Shown here: piece by piece, positions 52,243-61,366 of the stretch
Layout of the letters: each line of letters starts with the position of its first letter
Position numbering within the stretch: the first letter of the stretch is position 1
Assembly: GCA_035687245.1 (NCBI GenBank)
Contig: DASRYH010000008.1
Span: 124,001-188,000, forward strand
Direction: 5' to 3'
Length of the DNA stretch: 64,000 nt
From: DASRYH01 sp035687245
GTDB taxonomy: Bacteria > Actinomycetota > Coriobacteriia > Anaerosomatales > PHET01
The notes under the pieces: generated by a model
Seen by the model: the letters and a program-made list of their open reading frames with translations, nothing else
Databases searched by the model: none
What the model was told of the DNA's origin: nothing
Translations under genes and position numbers: made by a program

Positions 52243-54321
52243 GTGTCCTTTCTTGATCTGTCTATTCGGCGGACATACGACTCAGGCGAACCGGGGCTAG
52301 ACATCCTTGAGGAGTTCTACGTCCCGCTGCTTGCTGAGTCCGTCGCCTATGATCGTCTTGCGGGTTACTTCTCCTCCTCCGCGCTGGCGGTTGCGGCGAG
52401 AGGAGTCGCCGGCCTAGTCAGCAACGGCGGAAGAATGCGACTGGCCATTAGCCCCCAACTGACACGGGCCGACTTTGCTCAGCTCTCCAAGACCGACGCT
52501 GCCAGCAACGATGGGGTACTTGTAGCTGCTCTACAAACCGGGCTGAGGTCTGAACTCGAGGACGCGATCGCTCGCGATCATGTTCGCGCTCTCGGATGGA
52601 TGCTCAGGGAGGGTTTGCTCGAGATCCGCATTGTCCTACTGGACGAACAGCCTAATGAAGCCGGGATCTTTCATCCGAAGAACGGCATCTTCACGGACGC
52701 GTCTGGAAACCGAGTTGCTTTCAGCGGATCCGTGAACGAGTCGCTAAGAGGGTGGAATCGCAACATCGAGAGGTTCTCGGTGTACCGACAGTGGCGTGAG
52801 GTAGAGAGCGACTACTTTGATGACGAGATGAATTCATTCCTTCGCTACTGGGATGGGACCACACCGGCCGCACGGACACTCACGCTGCCGGATGCAATCG
52901 CACAGGAGCTTGTAGACGATGCTCCGGATGACTTCGAGGAGCTGACGCTCCCCAAGCGCTATGCCTCAGGAATTGACTCAAACAACACTTCCGAGACTCC
53001 CACCTCCCGACTGCGCTGGTATCAGAAAGAAGCCGTGCAGAGTTGGGTGGATGCCGGAAGAATCGGGCTATTCGAGATGGCTACGGGCACCGGGAAGACT
53101 CGAACGGCGATCGAGTGCATTCGCCTGGCAGGCGAGGATCTTCGCCCACTGGTCGTGAACGTGACAGTGCCCTACGCACACCTGGTCCCCCAGTGGGAGA
53201 CGGAGATTCGCGGTCAACTGCCAAGGGCGCGTGTGATCTCGGCAGGAGGCGGCAACAGTGGCTGGCGCCGCGACATCTTGGAAGCAACCAAGCGGCACAT
53301 GATGCGACTTGATGACTTGACCGTCATCGTGTCTGTGCATGCGACAGCCTCCAGCGAGGACTTTGTTGAAGGGGTCAAGCGCTTGGCTAGCGTCTCCGCT
53401 TCGGCCATGTTGGTGGCCGACGAGGTCCATGCACTGGGTGCCGCAAAGGCTCGGACAGCCCTCGATGAAATGTACGAACTACGATTGGGCCTAAGTGCTA
53501 CTCCCGACAGGTGGTTCGATGATGATGGAACCGCTGTCTTGCATGACTACTTCGGCGCGGCGCCCGTCTACGAATTCGGACTCGAGCGGGCGCTCCACGA
53601 GGGATTCTTGACCCCCTATGACTACCACCCCTACTTCATCTCTCTAGACTCCGAGGAGATTGAGGAGTACAGGGAGCTAACACGTAAGGCCATTCGCTCG
53701 AAGGGCCGGCAGAGCGACGAATCTGGCCGTGGCGCAGAGGAGATGTATCTCTTCATGCGTGCCGCCGTGGTCAAGAAGGCAAATGCCAAGTTCCGGGTGT
53801 TGCGCTCCATCCTGCGTGAACTCGGGCCCGAGCTTGATCACACCATCATCTACTGCATGGACACTGAGCAGCTGCAGCTAGTGTCGGAGATCCTTGACGA
53901 GATGGACCTCACTTATCGCCACTTCACGGGCGCTGAGCCCCACGCGTCCAGAAGCGGGATCCTTCGTTCCTTTGAGGAAGGACGAGTGGCGGTTCTTGCT
54001 GCAATGAAGTGTCTTGATGAAGGTGTTGACGTCGTTCAGGCTCGAACCGGAATCATCCTGGCAAGCTCGACCAACCCTCGAGAATTCATCCAGAGGCGCG
54101 GACGGCTGCTTCGGCTAGCCGAGGGCAAGGATTCGGCCGACATCTACGATGTAGTAGTGCGTCCGAGCCTGGATCGTATTGATGACGAGGTGGTTCGATC
54201 GATGGAACTTCGGCTCTTCCAGAAAGAGCTGGCGAGACTCGAGGAGTTTGCGCGACTTGCCTCGAATTCGGGGGACTGCTACGCGCAAGTGCTTGAAGAA
54301 GTTCGTTTGCTAGCAGGCTAG
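52243..54321 (+). CDS. PLD-like nuclease fused to SF2 (DEAD/DEAH) helicase
   Basis: This is a 692-residue fusion. The N-terminal ~210 residues form a phospholipase D-like domain with one HKD-type motif (HPKNGIFTD at ~144 and FSGSVNES at ~161). From ~250 comes a superfamily 2 helicase: RLRWYQKEAV, motif I ATGTGKT (~280), motif II DEVH (~393), motif III LSATPDR (~418) and motif VI QRRGRLLR (~617). Such PLD-helicase proteins occur in defence islands and would unwind and cut DNA. GTG at 52243 is chosen because GGGGGA lies 6-7 bases upstream; the upstream ATG (52102) lacks one. It is the first gene of the six-gene operon. Confidence 0.88.
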   Translation: MSFLDLSIRRTYDSGEPGLDILEEFYVPLLAESVAYDRLAGYFSSSALAVAARGVAGLVSNGGRMRLAISPQLTRADFAQLSKTDAASNDGVLVAALQTGLRSELEDAIARDHVRALGWMLREGLLEIRIVLLDEQPNEAGIFHPKNGIFTDASGNRVAFSGSVNESLRGWNRNIERFSVYRQWREVESDYFDDEMNSFLRYWDGTTPAARTLTLPDAIAQELVDDAPDDFEELTLPKRYASGIDSNNTSETPTSRLRWYQKEAVQSWVDAGRIGLFEMATGTGKTRTAIECIRLAGEDLRPLVVNVTVPYAHLVPQWETEIRGQLPRARVISAGGGNSGWRRDILEATKRHMMRLDDLTVIVSVHATASSEDFVEGVKRLASVSASAMLVADEVHALGAAKARTALDEMYELRLGLSATPDRWFDDDGTAVLHDYFGAAPVYEFGLERALHEGFLTPYDYHPYFISLDSEEIEEYRELTRKAIRSKGRQSDESGRGAEEMYLFMRAAVVKKANAKFRVLRSILRELGPELDHTIIYCMDTEQLQLVSEILDEMDLTYRHFTGAEPHASRSGILRSFEEGRVAVLAAMKCLDEGVDVVQARTGIILASSTNPREFIQRRGRLLRLAEGKDSADIYDVVVRPSLDRIDDEVVRSMELRLFQKELARLEEFARLASNSGDCYAQVLEEVRLLAG

Positions 54322-54335
54322 GAGACCAGCACGAA

Positions 54336-54539
54336 ATGGAAGGGGGAGTCTTGTCAGCAGACAGGCAAAGCGCGATTCAGACGAAATTGGAGCAAGTGGC
54401 GGACACGGAGAAAGTGCGTGTCGCGCTGATGGATATGTTCTTCTTTGAGCAGGATGAGGGTGAGACTCATCAGTACAAGCGTGCATACCGCTCGATTCTT
54501 GAGAAGCACGCGAGCCCCTCGAGCGGTGAGGTGGACTGA
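54336..54539 (+). CDS. Small acidic protein of the DndD-like operon
   Basis: This 67-residue protein has two charged helices (KLEQVADTEKVRVALMDMFFFEQDEGET and YKRAYRSILEKHA, in parts) and no recognised domain. ATG lies 14 bases after the helicase stop with TAGGAGA upstream; a TTG at 54351 is a less likely start. Its TGA overlaps the ATG of the ATPase gene (TGATG), so the two are translated together and the product may be an ATPase partner. Confidence 0.72.
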   Translation: MEGGVLSADRQSAIQTKLEQVADTEKVRVALMDMFFFEQDEGETHQYKRAYRSILEKHASPSSGEVD

Positions 54540-56533
54540 TGAGATTCACCAGCGTTCGCTTGCAGAACTACCGTCAATACCGAGATGTGACGTTGACGTT
54601 TGGCGCCAGTAGTGGCGTTAGCGTGATCGTTGGGAAGACCGGCTCAGGCAAGACGAACCTCCTGAACGCATTGACGTGGTGTCTCTACGATGAGGAGGCC
54701 TTCGGGGCAGCTGAGGAGGCAACCCGTGCATCCCGAAAGTCCAACAAGGGGATGCCGCTTGCGAACATTGGGCCGCTCGGTGAACAGCTACAACAGGGGC
54801 CGCTTGAGTGTGTCGTTGAGCTTGGGCTGGTAGACGATGACGGGCGCAAGGCGGTCATCCGGCGTGAGGCAGCCTACGTGGTCAACGCCGAGGGCGTGCC
54901 CGAAAGGCAAGGTGGGTCTCAGCTCTCCGTCTTGCGTCAGAACGGAGCTTCGGGCTATGACCGAGTTGAGGATCCGGACCACTGGATAAGTCGACGTCTA
55001 CCGAAACACATCCGCCCGTACTACATGTTGAACACTGAGAGGTTGAACCAGTTCTTTCACCAAGGTGCTGAGTCGAAGAGGGTGCGGCAAGCAATCCTCG
55101 AGATCGCAAAGATCAACACCCTCGACCGCATGAAGACCCGGCTGCGGCAAGTGAGAGACGAGCTCCTTTCTGCCGTCGGCCGTTCAGACAAGGGCGGTCT
55201 GCTGGAGGGGCTGGAGAACGAGCGGGTTGAACTCGATCATCGCATTGAGGTACTCAGCTCACAAATCGACTCGAAGACCCTGAATCTCGAGAGTCTCGAG
55301 CGCCAGATGGACGCCTTGAATGACCGGATGGGTGACGTAGACAAGGCCTCCAAGGCTATCGCTGATTACAACGGAGTCCGAGAGCGACTCCAGCGCCTTG
55401 ATGAGGAGCTCGAAGAGCTTGACGAGCGAATGTACTCACGGTTGGTCACAAGCGCGCCCGCTGTGCTGTGCTACGGAGCCGTGTCCGACTTGGTTCTGAA
55501 GGTGGACGAGGCATGGAAGGCGGGCAGAATCCCCGCACCAATTCACCCCGACTTCGTTCAGGAGCTGCTGAATTCGCATCTTTGTGTATGTGGCCGAGGG
55601 CTCGAGGCAGACACTATTGCTCGTGAGCAGGTCGAGGATCTGCTCGAGCGACACCGCGAGGCGTCGCAACTCGGCGCATTCCTCCAGGCACAACGTGGGC
55701 CGGCTGCTGTGTTGCGCCGCAGGGCGGTGGATCTTGAGACCGACCTTGAGCCAATTCGGCTAGACATCAGGGACAAGGAGACGCAGAGGGACGGACTTCG
55801 TAAGCGTCTCGAGGTGTTGGAACAAGAGCTGAATGCGTTGGGGGTCGAGGACGATCTGTTCCAGGTGCTGAAGGCCCAATGGGATGCTGCAGTGCGCCAG
55901 AGAGATGCGCTCACAGCCGAGATCCCGCGCTTGGAATCCAAGCGGGAGAGCCTACAGGAGGATCTCGGCAAGGTTCGCAAGAATATCGAGCGCGAAATGA
56001 AGCGCCGTAGTGACCAGCAGGAGCACTACAAGCTGCTGGAGTTCGCTGAACAGTGCCTGGCTGCGGTAGATCATGCTCATTCTGAGCTAATTACGGAAAC
56101 TCGACTCGAGGTTTCGAGCGCCTTGAACGACTCCTTCCTCAGGATGATCTGGAAGGACCAAACCTACGTGGCAGCCTCAATCGACCAAGATTATGGTGTC
56201 GGCGTCGAAATGGCCAAGGGCTATGACGCTGCGGCCGACCTTTCAGGCGGAGAGGATGTCTGCTTGGCCCTGTCCTTCAGCCAGGCGCTTGGCCGAGTAT
56301 CTGACTTCGACGTGCCGCTGGTCTTTGATAGCCCCCTAGTCAAGGTCGATGACGAGGTGAAGGTGCTCGTTGCGCAGACGATGCTCAAGAACCTGAACGG
56401 ACGCCAGCTCATACTGCTTATGAAGCCGGACGAGTTTGGTGCAGTTGAGAGCACTTTCGTCGAGAGCGGGGTCTCATCGGTGGTTCGAATTGAATTTGAC
56501 GAAGCAGCCCAGTCGACCACGGTGGTGATCTAG
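54539..56533 (+). CDS. DndD-like SMC/Rad50-type ATPase
   Basis: This 664-residue ATPase has the layout of DndD: RFTSVRLQNYRQYRDVTLTF, Walker A GKTGSGKTN (~32-40), a long coiled coil (~190-320 and ~370-520) with a hook-like CVCGRGL at ~348, the ABC signature LSGGE (~567) and Walker B VPLVFDSPLVKVDDEV (~593). DndD is the ATPase of the DNA phosphorothioation system. Here it is found without dndB, dndC or dndE, so assignment to true phosphorothioation is doubtful. ATG overlaps the upstream TGA, and its TAG overlaps the next GTG by one base. Confidence 0.85.
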   Translation: MRFTSVRLQNYRQYRDVTLTFGASSGVSVIVGKTGSGKTNLLNALTWCLYDEEAFGAAEEATRASRKSNKGMPLANIGPLGEQLQQGPLECVVELGLVDDDGRKAVIRREAAYVVNAEGVPERQGGSQLSVLRQNGASGYDRVEDPDHWISRRLPKHIRPYYMLNTERLNQFFHQGAESKRVRQAILEIAKINTLDRMKTRLRQVRDELLSAVGRSDKGGLLEGLENERVELDHRIEVLSSQIDSKTLNLESLERQMDALNDRMGDVDKASKAIADYNGVRERLQRLDEELEELDERMYSRLVTSAPAVLCYGAVSDLVLKVDEAWKAGRIPAPIHPDFVQELLNSHLCVCGRGLEADTIAREQVEDLLERHREASQLGAFLQAQRGPAAVLRRRAVDLETDLEPIRLDIRDKETQRDGLRKRLEVLEQELNALGVEDDLFQVLKAQWDAAVRQRDALTAEIPRLESKRESLQEDLGKVRKNIEREMKRRSDQQEHYKLLEFAEQCLAAVDHAHSELITETRLEVSSALNDSFLRMIWKDQTYVAASIDQDYGVGVEMAKGYDAAADLSGGEDVCLALSFSQALGRVSDFDVPLVFDSPLVKVDDEVKVLVAQTMLKNLNGRQLILLMKPDEFGAVESTFVESGVSSVVRIEFDEAAQSTTVVI

Positions 56534-56955
56534 TGGCTCAGAGAGACCGTGTATACATCGACGGCGAACGCCGCGGTGAATTTGAGACCCTTGCGCGCCG
56601 AATGGGCGGCGTGGACAACAAGGACGCATTTCTCTTTGCTATGTCATATGGTTTCGCTCACGGTATGCGCAAGCCGTTCAGGGATCGGTACGGCTTCGTG
56701 CTGTCTAAGTACTTCAACGAGGAAGACCACTGCCTAATGGCAGCGGTGGCGATGGCAGGGCGAGATGAGATTAGCGAGGACTTCTCGATGGATGAGGCAT
56801 ACGGCATCGCGGAGGAGTACGCCCGCGGTGGCATCGGGCTACTGAGAGAGCAACTCGCTGACGGCGTTGAGTTCCGTGAGAACTTGTCAATCGAGGTTCT
56901 TCAGACAGCCGCAGGGCTAGCGATAAGTGAACGAAGCGGGGATGCAACAGAGTGA
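56533..56955 (+). CDS. Protein resembling DNA phosphorothioation-associated protein 4
   Basis: This is a 140-residue protein. The segment RVYIDGERRGEFETLARRMGG then DAFLFAMSYGFAHGMRKPF resembles a family described near dnd genes (dnd system-associated protein 4). The match is from memory of the pattern, not a search. There are no catalytic motifs; it is mostly helical. GTG start coupled to the ATPase (TAGTG), and its end overlaps the radical SAM gene by 4 bases (GTGA). Confidence 0.6.
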   Translation: MAQRDRVYIDGERRGEFETLARRMGGVDNKDAFLFAMSYGFAHGMRKPFRDRYGFVLSKYFNEEDHCLMAAVAMAGRDEISEDFSMDEAYGIAEEYARGGIGLLREQLADGVEFRENLSIEVLQTAAGLAISERSGDATE

Positions 56956-58184
56956 GCAAGATCCTGCTGGTTCAACCCAGATTCCCGCTGCCCGCCAAGA
57001 GCCTGAACCACAAGGACTACTTGCCGATCGGGCTTCTGAAGCTCTCGACCTGGCACAAGGAGCAGGGTGACGAAGTTCAGGCCGACTTCGGTGTGTATCG
57101 CATTCGCGAGGACTGGGTACCAGACACTATTTACGTCACGTCCCTGTTCACCTACTGGGCAAATGCTGTTCGTGAGGCTGTACGCTTCTATCGGGATGCG
57201 TATGGCAGTGGCGCGGAGATTGTCGTCGGAGGCATATATGCCTCCCTTGAACCGGTGCACTGCAAGCAGCACACCGGATGCGACCGCGTCCATGAGGGTG
57301 TCCACGTGCAGGCGGAAGCGTTGTCACACACTCTGGCACCCGACTACGGCCTACTGGAGCCAGAGCCGGAGTTCCAAATTGTCCATGCCTCGAGGGGCTG
57401 CATCCGCAAATGCACGTTCTGTGGAACTCATAGAATCGAGGAGGAGTTTCTGCCAAAGGCCTCCATCATGAGTGAGTTGAAGAAGAACCACTTGGTCTTC
57501 TACGACAACAACCTTCTGGCCAATCCCTACATCGGGGACATCTTTGAGGAAATCGCGTCAACAAGAATGCATGGCCGTGTCATCACTTGTGAGAGCCAGA
57601 GCGGGATAGATGGGCGAATACTCCGAAAGGAACCGCATCTCGCCGCTGCGATGAAGCGAGCTAGATTCAAGAATGTCCGCATCGCATGGGACGCGGGATT
57701 GGGTGAGCGGGGACGGGTTGCAGAGCAGCTTCAGATCCTCGAAGATGCGGGATTCTCCCGCAAGGAGATCCAGGTCTTCATGATCTACAACCATGACCTC
57801 GATCCCGAGGTGATGGTGGAGAAGGCGCAGCAGTGCTTCGATTGGGGCGTGCAAGTCTCAGATTGTCGCTACCGCCCGCTCGATGCCTTCAGTGACGGTT
57901 ATCGGCCAATGAAGAAGTCGCAGGATCGTGGTGAGTATCACATCCACCCGAACTGGTCTGACGCAGACGTAAGAGCTTTTCGTCGCCTCGTTCGCGAAAA
58001 CAACATCTGCATTCGCTACGGCATTCCGAAAGACAGATACGATCAGCGGCTTGAGGGCTTCTCAAGGCATGCTCGGGTTGAGATCGCTGAGATGCTTGGA
58101 ATTGACGGACGCCTCAAGCACTCAGACTCGGAGCTCGCTCGAATCAATGAGGAATGGCTCAAGTCGCGCGAGGTGCATGGGTGA
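56952..58184 (+). CDS. B12-binding-type radical SAM enzyme of the element operon
   Basis: This is a 410-residue protein. Residues ~1-130 look like a cobalamin-binding Rossmann domain (KILLVQPRFPLP; EIVVGGIYASLEP) without the DxHxxG histidine, as in many B12-radical SAM proteins. The radical SAM core follows with CIRKCTFCGTHRIEEEF (~151-158 for the cluster cysteines) and conserved VFYDNNLLANP. Members methylate or rearrange unreactive carbon atoms or act in thiolation; the substrate here is unknown. Its tight coupling to a DndD-like ATPase and a helicase-nuclease suggests that it modifies nucleic acid or makes a modified nucleotide. GTG start; its end overlaps the next gene. Confidence 0.82.
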   Translation: MSKILLVQPRFPLPAKSLNHKDYLPIGLLKLSTWHKEQGDEVQADFGVYRIREDWVPDTIYVTSLFTYWANAVREAVRFYRDAYGSGAEIVVGGIYASLEPVHCKQHTGCDRVHEGVHVQAEALSHTLAPDYGLLEPEPEFQIVHASRGCIRKCTFCGTHRIEEEFLPKASIMSELKKNHLVFYDNNLLANPYIGDIFEEIASTRMHGRVITCESQSGIDGRILRKEPHLAAAMKRARFKNVRIAWDAGLGERGRVAEQLQILEDAGFSRKEIQVFMIYNHDLDPEVMVEKAQQCFDWGVQVSDCRYRPLDAFSDGYRPMKKSQDRGEYHIHPNWSDADVRAFRRLVRENNICIRYGIPKDRYDQRLEGFSRHARVEIAEMLGIDGRLKHSDSELARINEEWLKSREVHG

Positions 58185-60628
58185 GCGTCTTTGACGATCC
58201 GTCTGACTGGGGCGTGGGACCCACGGGACTCTTCGGACGAGTAGTTCGGTATCCGAGAAGGGGACAGGCTCTCGTGCCTGTCGCTCTTCAAAGGGATCTG
58301 GACTTGGCCTTGCCATCGGGCTACAGACGCATTGGATTCCGCCGCTATTCAGACCTGAACGAGAAGGTGTGGCATGCCTTCACCGAGCACGAATGCCTTT
58401 GCCTCGCAGACAAGGCATCCGCGGAATTGAGGAGTATTCCTCCCGAGCGTCTGTCCATCGGACCGCGCAAACTCGGGGAATTGTACGGGAGTGAGTCTCC
58501 AGCCAATCCCATCGTACTGGGCGCGCGCTCCTGGAATCGATTTAGGCTCGGAAGAATCACGACCTGGAGTCAGATGGCTGAGATGACACCGAGTGATCTG
58601 CTCTCGATTCGCAGCTTTGGGACTAAGGCGCTGCTTGATGTTCTGGTCGCCACGGAGTCCGCCTTCTGGAGTCAGCCTCAAGCCCCTGAGCCGAGCATCA
58701 GCCGGATTGTCACGACTCCTTGGAGACGAAGTCCGAGCCGCTTTCCGAGGCCGACACACAGCCTGGTGCCTCGTGTACTTGCGCCGCTACTTCAGTGCGC
58801 CATGCCGTCAGGACTTCAGCGCTCTGGGTTCTCGAACTTCGGGGACTTGGATGACCGCGTATGGTCTGTCTACCAGCCGATAGAGATCGTGCGGCTGACG
58901 GATCTCGCCGCCAGTGCAGTACAGGGCGTGCGTACATCGCTTCCACCCAAACTAGGCCTCGCGCAGCTCCAGGACCTTTTTGCGCTGGAGGGTGGCCAAG
59001 TTGACTTGACTGTCAGAACAAGGAATTGCCTTGGGCGAGCAGGCCTCAACACTTGGGAGAGACTCGGCGCAGCAACCATTAGTGAGATCCTGTCTATTGG
59101 CGGTTTTGGCGCTCTGAGCTTCATGGACCTGCTGACCTCGATTGAGTCCATCTCACGCCTGAATCCTCTCGAGGATTCCATCTACTCTCGCAGACGAGTT
59201 CTAGAGCCGCTTGATCTGGGTTCTCGTCCGTTGGACGTGGCTCTTCGAGAAGTACTCTGTCAGGCGGCCAAGAACGAACGCGCAAGCGAGATGATGCTAT
59301 TGCGCCACGGCTGGGGTGGAACGGCACCGCTGACACTCGAGGAAACCGCACGCCGGTTCGGCGTCACTCGCGAGCGCATTCGACAGATTTGCAAGAAGGT
59401 AGAGTCTCGGATCTTGGAGGCGGGTGTAGCGGGGACCGCACTCACCGATGCGCTGGCTGTAGCTGGATCCAGCATCCCGATGGACAAGGCGCTGCTGGAG
59501 AGGACCTTGCTTACGCAGGGGCTTGTTCAAGACGCCTTCTCAGTGGAGTCACTGCTCGATGCGGCGCGGTTCTTCGGCGCAGAAGCCAGCTTCCGTATAC
59601 GGGGTGACCAGGTCGTCTCGCTGGATAGTGTGACTGACGAGGATGATATCGGCGACGCGATTCACTCGCTGATGTCACGCTGTTCAATTCGTGCGTACGC
59701 CGACCTAGTTTGCGCCGCTGGCGCTGAAGAGTCCCATGATGACGATCTGCGCCATGCCATTGATGAGGACCCGGAACTCCTATGGCTTGATGATGAGAGA
59801 AGCTGGGTCGGGATGCCGTCCTTAGTGGCCACCAAGGATCGAGTTGGCAACCGACTGAGGAAAGCCCTGGCTATGGCTGACACCGCACTCTCAATAGAGT
59901 CGATGGTCGATGCTGTAGGTAGAGACAGGCGAGGCGTCGAGGTTCCAAGCTCAGTGATGCAGGTGTATGCGACGAACAGCCCGTGGCTGCAGCAGGATGG
60001 GGCTCGTTTCGCTGCGGCCCCACCACTTAGGGGCGAGGAAGTTCTTCAGGGCGCGGAGCTTCAACTGGTCCGGGCGCTTAGGGATGAAGGCGGCATTGCA
60101 CACCTCCACGATCTATGGTCCGTCGCCTATCGGCTGGGAGTGGGGAAGGTGAACTTCCACCGCTTGCTCGCCGAGTCTCCATGCGTAGTCAAACACGGGC
60201 CTTGTGTGTACGGGCTCAGGGGTGCGGACGTTTCGGCAAACGAAGTGTACGAGCGCGTACGTGAGGTCGAGAAGCATCGAGCGGTTCGTCTTGGAGGCAG
60301 TGGCCCGGTCACCTGGGTACTGTGGCGTCTCGCGGCCAGCGGCATCCGTATGGGGCGATGTAGTCTCCGGCAAGTGCCCTCAGGGCTAGTCGAGGGCACA
60401 TATGACGTTCGGGTCGACGAGTCCGGGCCAAGCTTTCCGGTGAGAGTCGAAGACAACATAGTCTGCGGCGCCCTTGGAAGTCTCCTTAGAGTCATAGAGG
60501 CGTCTTCTGGCCGCCTGCTGCTACTTGTACTTGATGGCGCATCAATGTCCGGGACAGGAATGCTGGTCGGCGATCAATGGTCAATTGCCGACGATGACGA
60601 GATCGATGAGTTGGTCGGAACCCTCTGA
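58181..60628 (+). CDS. Large protein with two RNA polymerase alpha-CTD-like domains, sigma region 4-like HTH and winged-helix tail
   Basis: This is an 815-residue protein. Two copies of an alpha-CTD-like fold are visible: ~111-160 (ARSWNRFRLGRITTWSQM...LLSIRSFGTKALLDVL) and ~276-322 (VRTRNCLGRAGLNTWERLG...ILSIGGFGALSFMDLL). A sigma region 4-like HTH follows at ~370-412 (LTLEETARRFGVTRERIRQI). The C-terminal ~400 residues contain repeated ~90-residue units that look like winged helices. Such proteins occur in defence islands; whether they recruit polymerase or bind modified DNA is unknown. GTG at 58181 has GAGG 7 bases upstream and a GTGA overlap with the radical SAM gene; the ATG at 58154 has no usable spacing. 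Confidence 0.8.
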   Translation: MSVFDDPSDWGVGPTGLFGRVVRYPRRGQALVPVALQRDLDLALPSGYRRIGFRRYSDLNEKVWHAFTEHECLCLADKASAELRSIPPERLSIGPRKLGELYGSESPANPIVLGARSWNRFRLGRITTWSQMAEMTPSDLLSIRSFGTKALLDVLVATESAFWSQPQAPEPSISRIVTTPWRRSPSRFPRPTHSLVPRVLAPLLQCAMPSGLQRSGFSNFGDLDDRVWSVYQPIEIVRLTDLAASAVQGVRTSLPPKLGLAQLQDLFALEGGQVDLTVRTRNCLGRAGLNTWERLGAATISEILSIGGFGALSFMDLLTSIESISRLNPLEDSIYSRRRVLEPLDLGSRPLDVALREVLCQAAKNERASEMMLLRHGWGGTAPLTLEETARRFGVTRERIRQICKKVESRILEAGVAGTALTDALAVAGSSIPMDKALLERTLLTQGLVQDAFSVESLLDAARFFGAEASFRIRGDQVVSLDSVTDEDDIGDAIHSLMSRCSIRAYADLVCAAGAEESHDDDLRHAIDEDPELLWLDDERSWVGMPSLVATKDRVGNRLRKALAMADTALSIESMVDAVGRDRRGVEVPSSVMQVYATNSPWLQQDGARFAAAPPLRGEEVLQGAELQLVRALRDEGGIAHLHDLWSVAYRLGVGKVNFHRLLAESPCVVKHGPCVYGLRGADVSANEVYERVREVEKHRAVRLGGSGPVTWVLWRLAASGIRMGRCSLRQVPSGLVEGTYDVRVDESGPSFPVRVEDNIVCGALGSLLRVIEASSGRLLLLVLDGASMSGTGMLVGDQWSIADDDEIDELVGTL

Positions 60629-60982
60629 GTTTCGCGCGTTCTGATTGTCACTCGTACACCAGACGACCCAGAAGTGCATCAGACCACCCGGTCCCCCGGC
60701 GAGTCCTCCTGTCGGACGTCCACTAGCTTGACGCATCGCGGTGTAGTCGCCACGACCGTGGTCTGCCGATGTAATAGTGATTTGTGAGCTAGTGAGCGAG
60801 CGAGATTCTCACCGCCGCTAGTCGTGGGATGGCGACAGGGTTGATCGAGGGAACTTTGTGAGCTGCGAATTCTCATTCATTTCGGCTCCTGCACTACCCC
60901 CTCTTGGCCCGCGCCGGGGGTCTGTTGTGCTTGCCTGTTCTCGTTGCTAGGCAGAATGCTGACCGGTGGCGTTGCCGTGGAA
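60629..60982. other. Intergenic region downstream of the defence-like operon
   Basis: No gene is supported here. I see a 10-bp direct repeat TTTGTGAGCT (60781-60790 and 60855-60864), each followed by ATTCTCA within ~30 bases. The region separates the operon from the convergent HNH gene; no clear T-tailed hairpin was found. Confidence 0.4.
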
Positions 60983-61366
60983 TCAGCCGATTCCCAATTC
61001 CTTCAGAACCAAGGCGACTGCGTCCACCGTGGCTGGCTGGCCGAAGTGATACTTGCGATGACAACTTGCACACAGCGAGATGCACACGCTCGCGTCGATA
61101 TCAGTGCGTGATTGTCGCTCCCATTTTGAGTAGACGTGGTGATTGTCCAACGCGCCCTGGTAGTCCTCGCCGCAGACAACGCACGGTCTTCGTTTGCGGG
61201 GACGCCTCTGTGGGTTGGCCGCAGGCAGAGGAGCGGGCCGCCCGGTGCGACCTATTGCCAACCGCGGCTGTCGGACAGAACCACCCCGTATCTCCGCGAT
61301 CCACTCACCATAGTGTGACGAGAGCCACTCACTTGGTGGGGTCCACTCGGGTTCGTGCTCTGTCAC
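60983..61366 (-). CDS. HNH endonuclease
   Basis: This 127-residue protein has a C-terminal HNH nuclease domain: zinc cysteines in CVVCGED and CASCH, and the HNH core in LDNHHVYSKWERQ...ISLCASCHRKYHFG. The N-terminal half is Pro/Arg-rich and unassigned. GTG at 61366 is chosen because AGGGGA lies 6 bases upstream. It stands alone on the minus strand, opposite to the operon, so it may be an independent element gene and not part of that system. Confidence 0.8.
   Translation of the reverse strand: MTEHEPEWTPPSEWLSSHYGEWIAEIRGGSVRQPRLAIGRTGRPAPLPAANPQRRPRKRRPCVVCGEDYQGALDNHHVYSKWERQSRTDIDASVCISLCASCHRKYHFGQPATVDAVALVLKELGIG

Noticed and set aside
52243..60628. A classical Dnd phosphorothioation system
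   Set aside because: Only a DndD-like ATPase and a possible Dnd-associated small protein are present; there is no cysteine desulfurase, DndB, DndC (PAPS-reductase type) or DndE.
60983..61366. HNH nuclease as a member of the six-gene defence-like operon
   Set aside because: It is on the opposite strand, separated by ~350 bases, and not translationally coupled.
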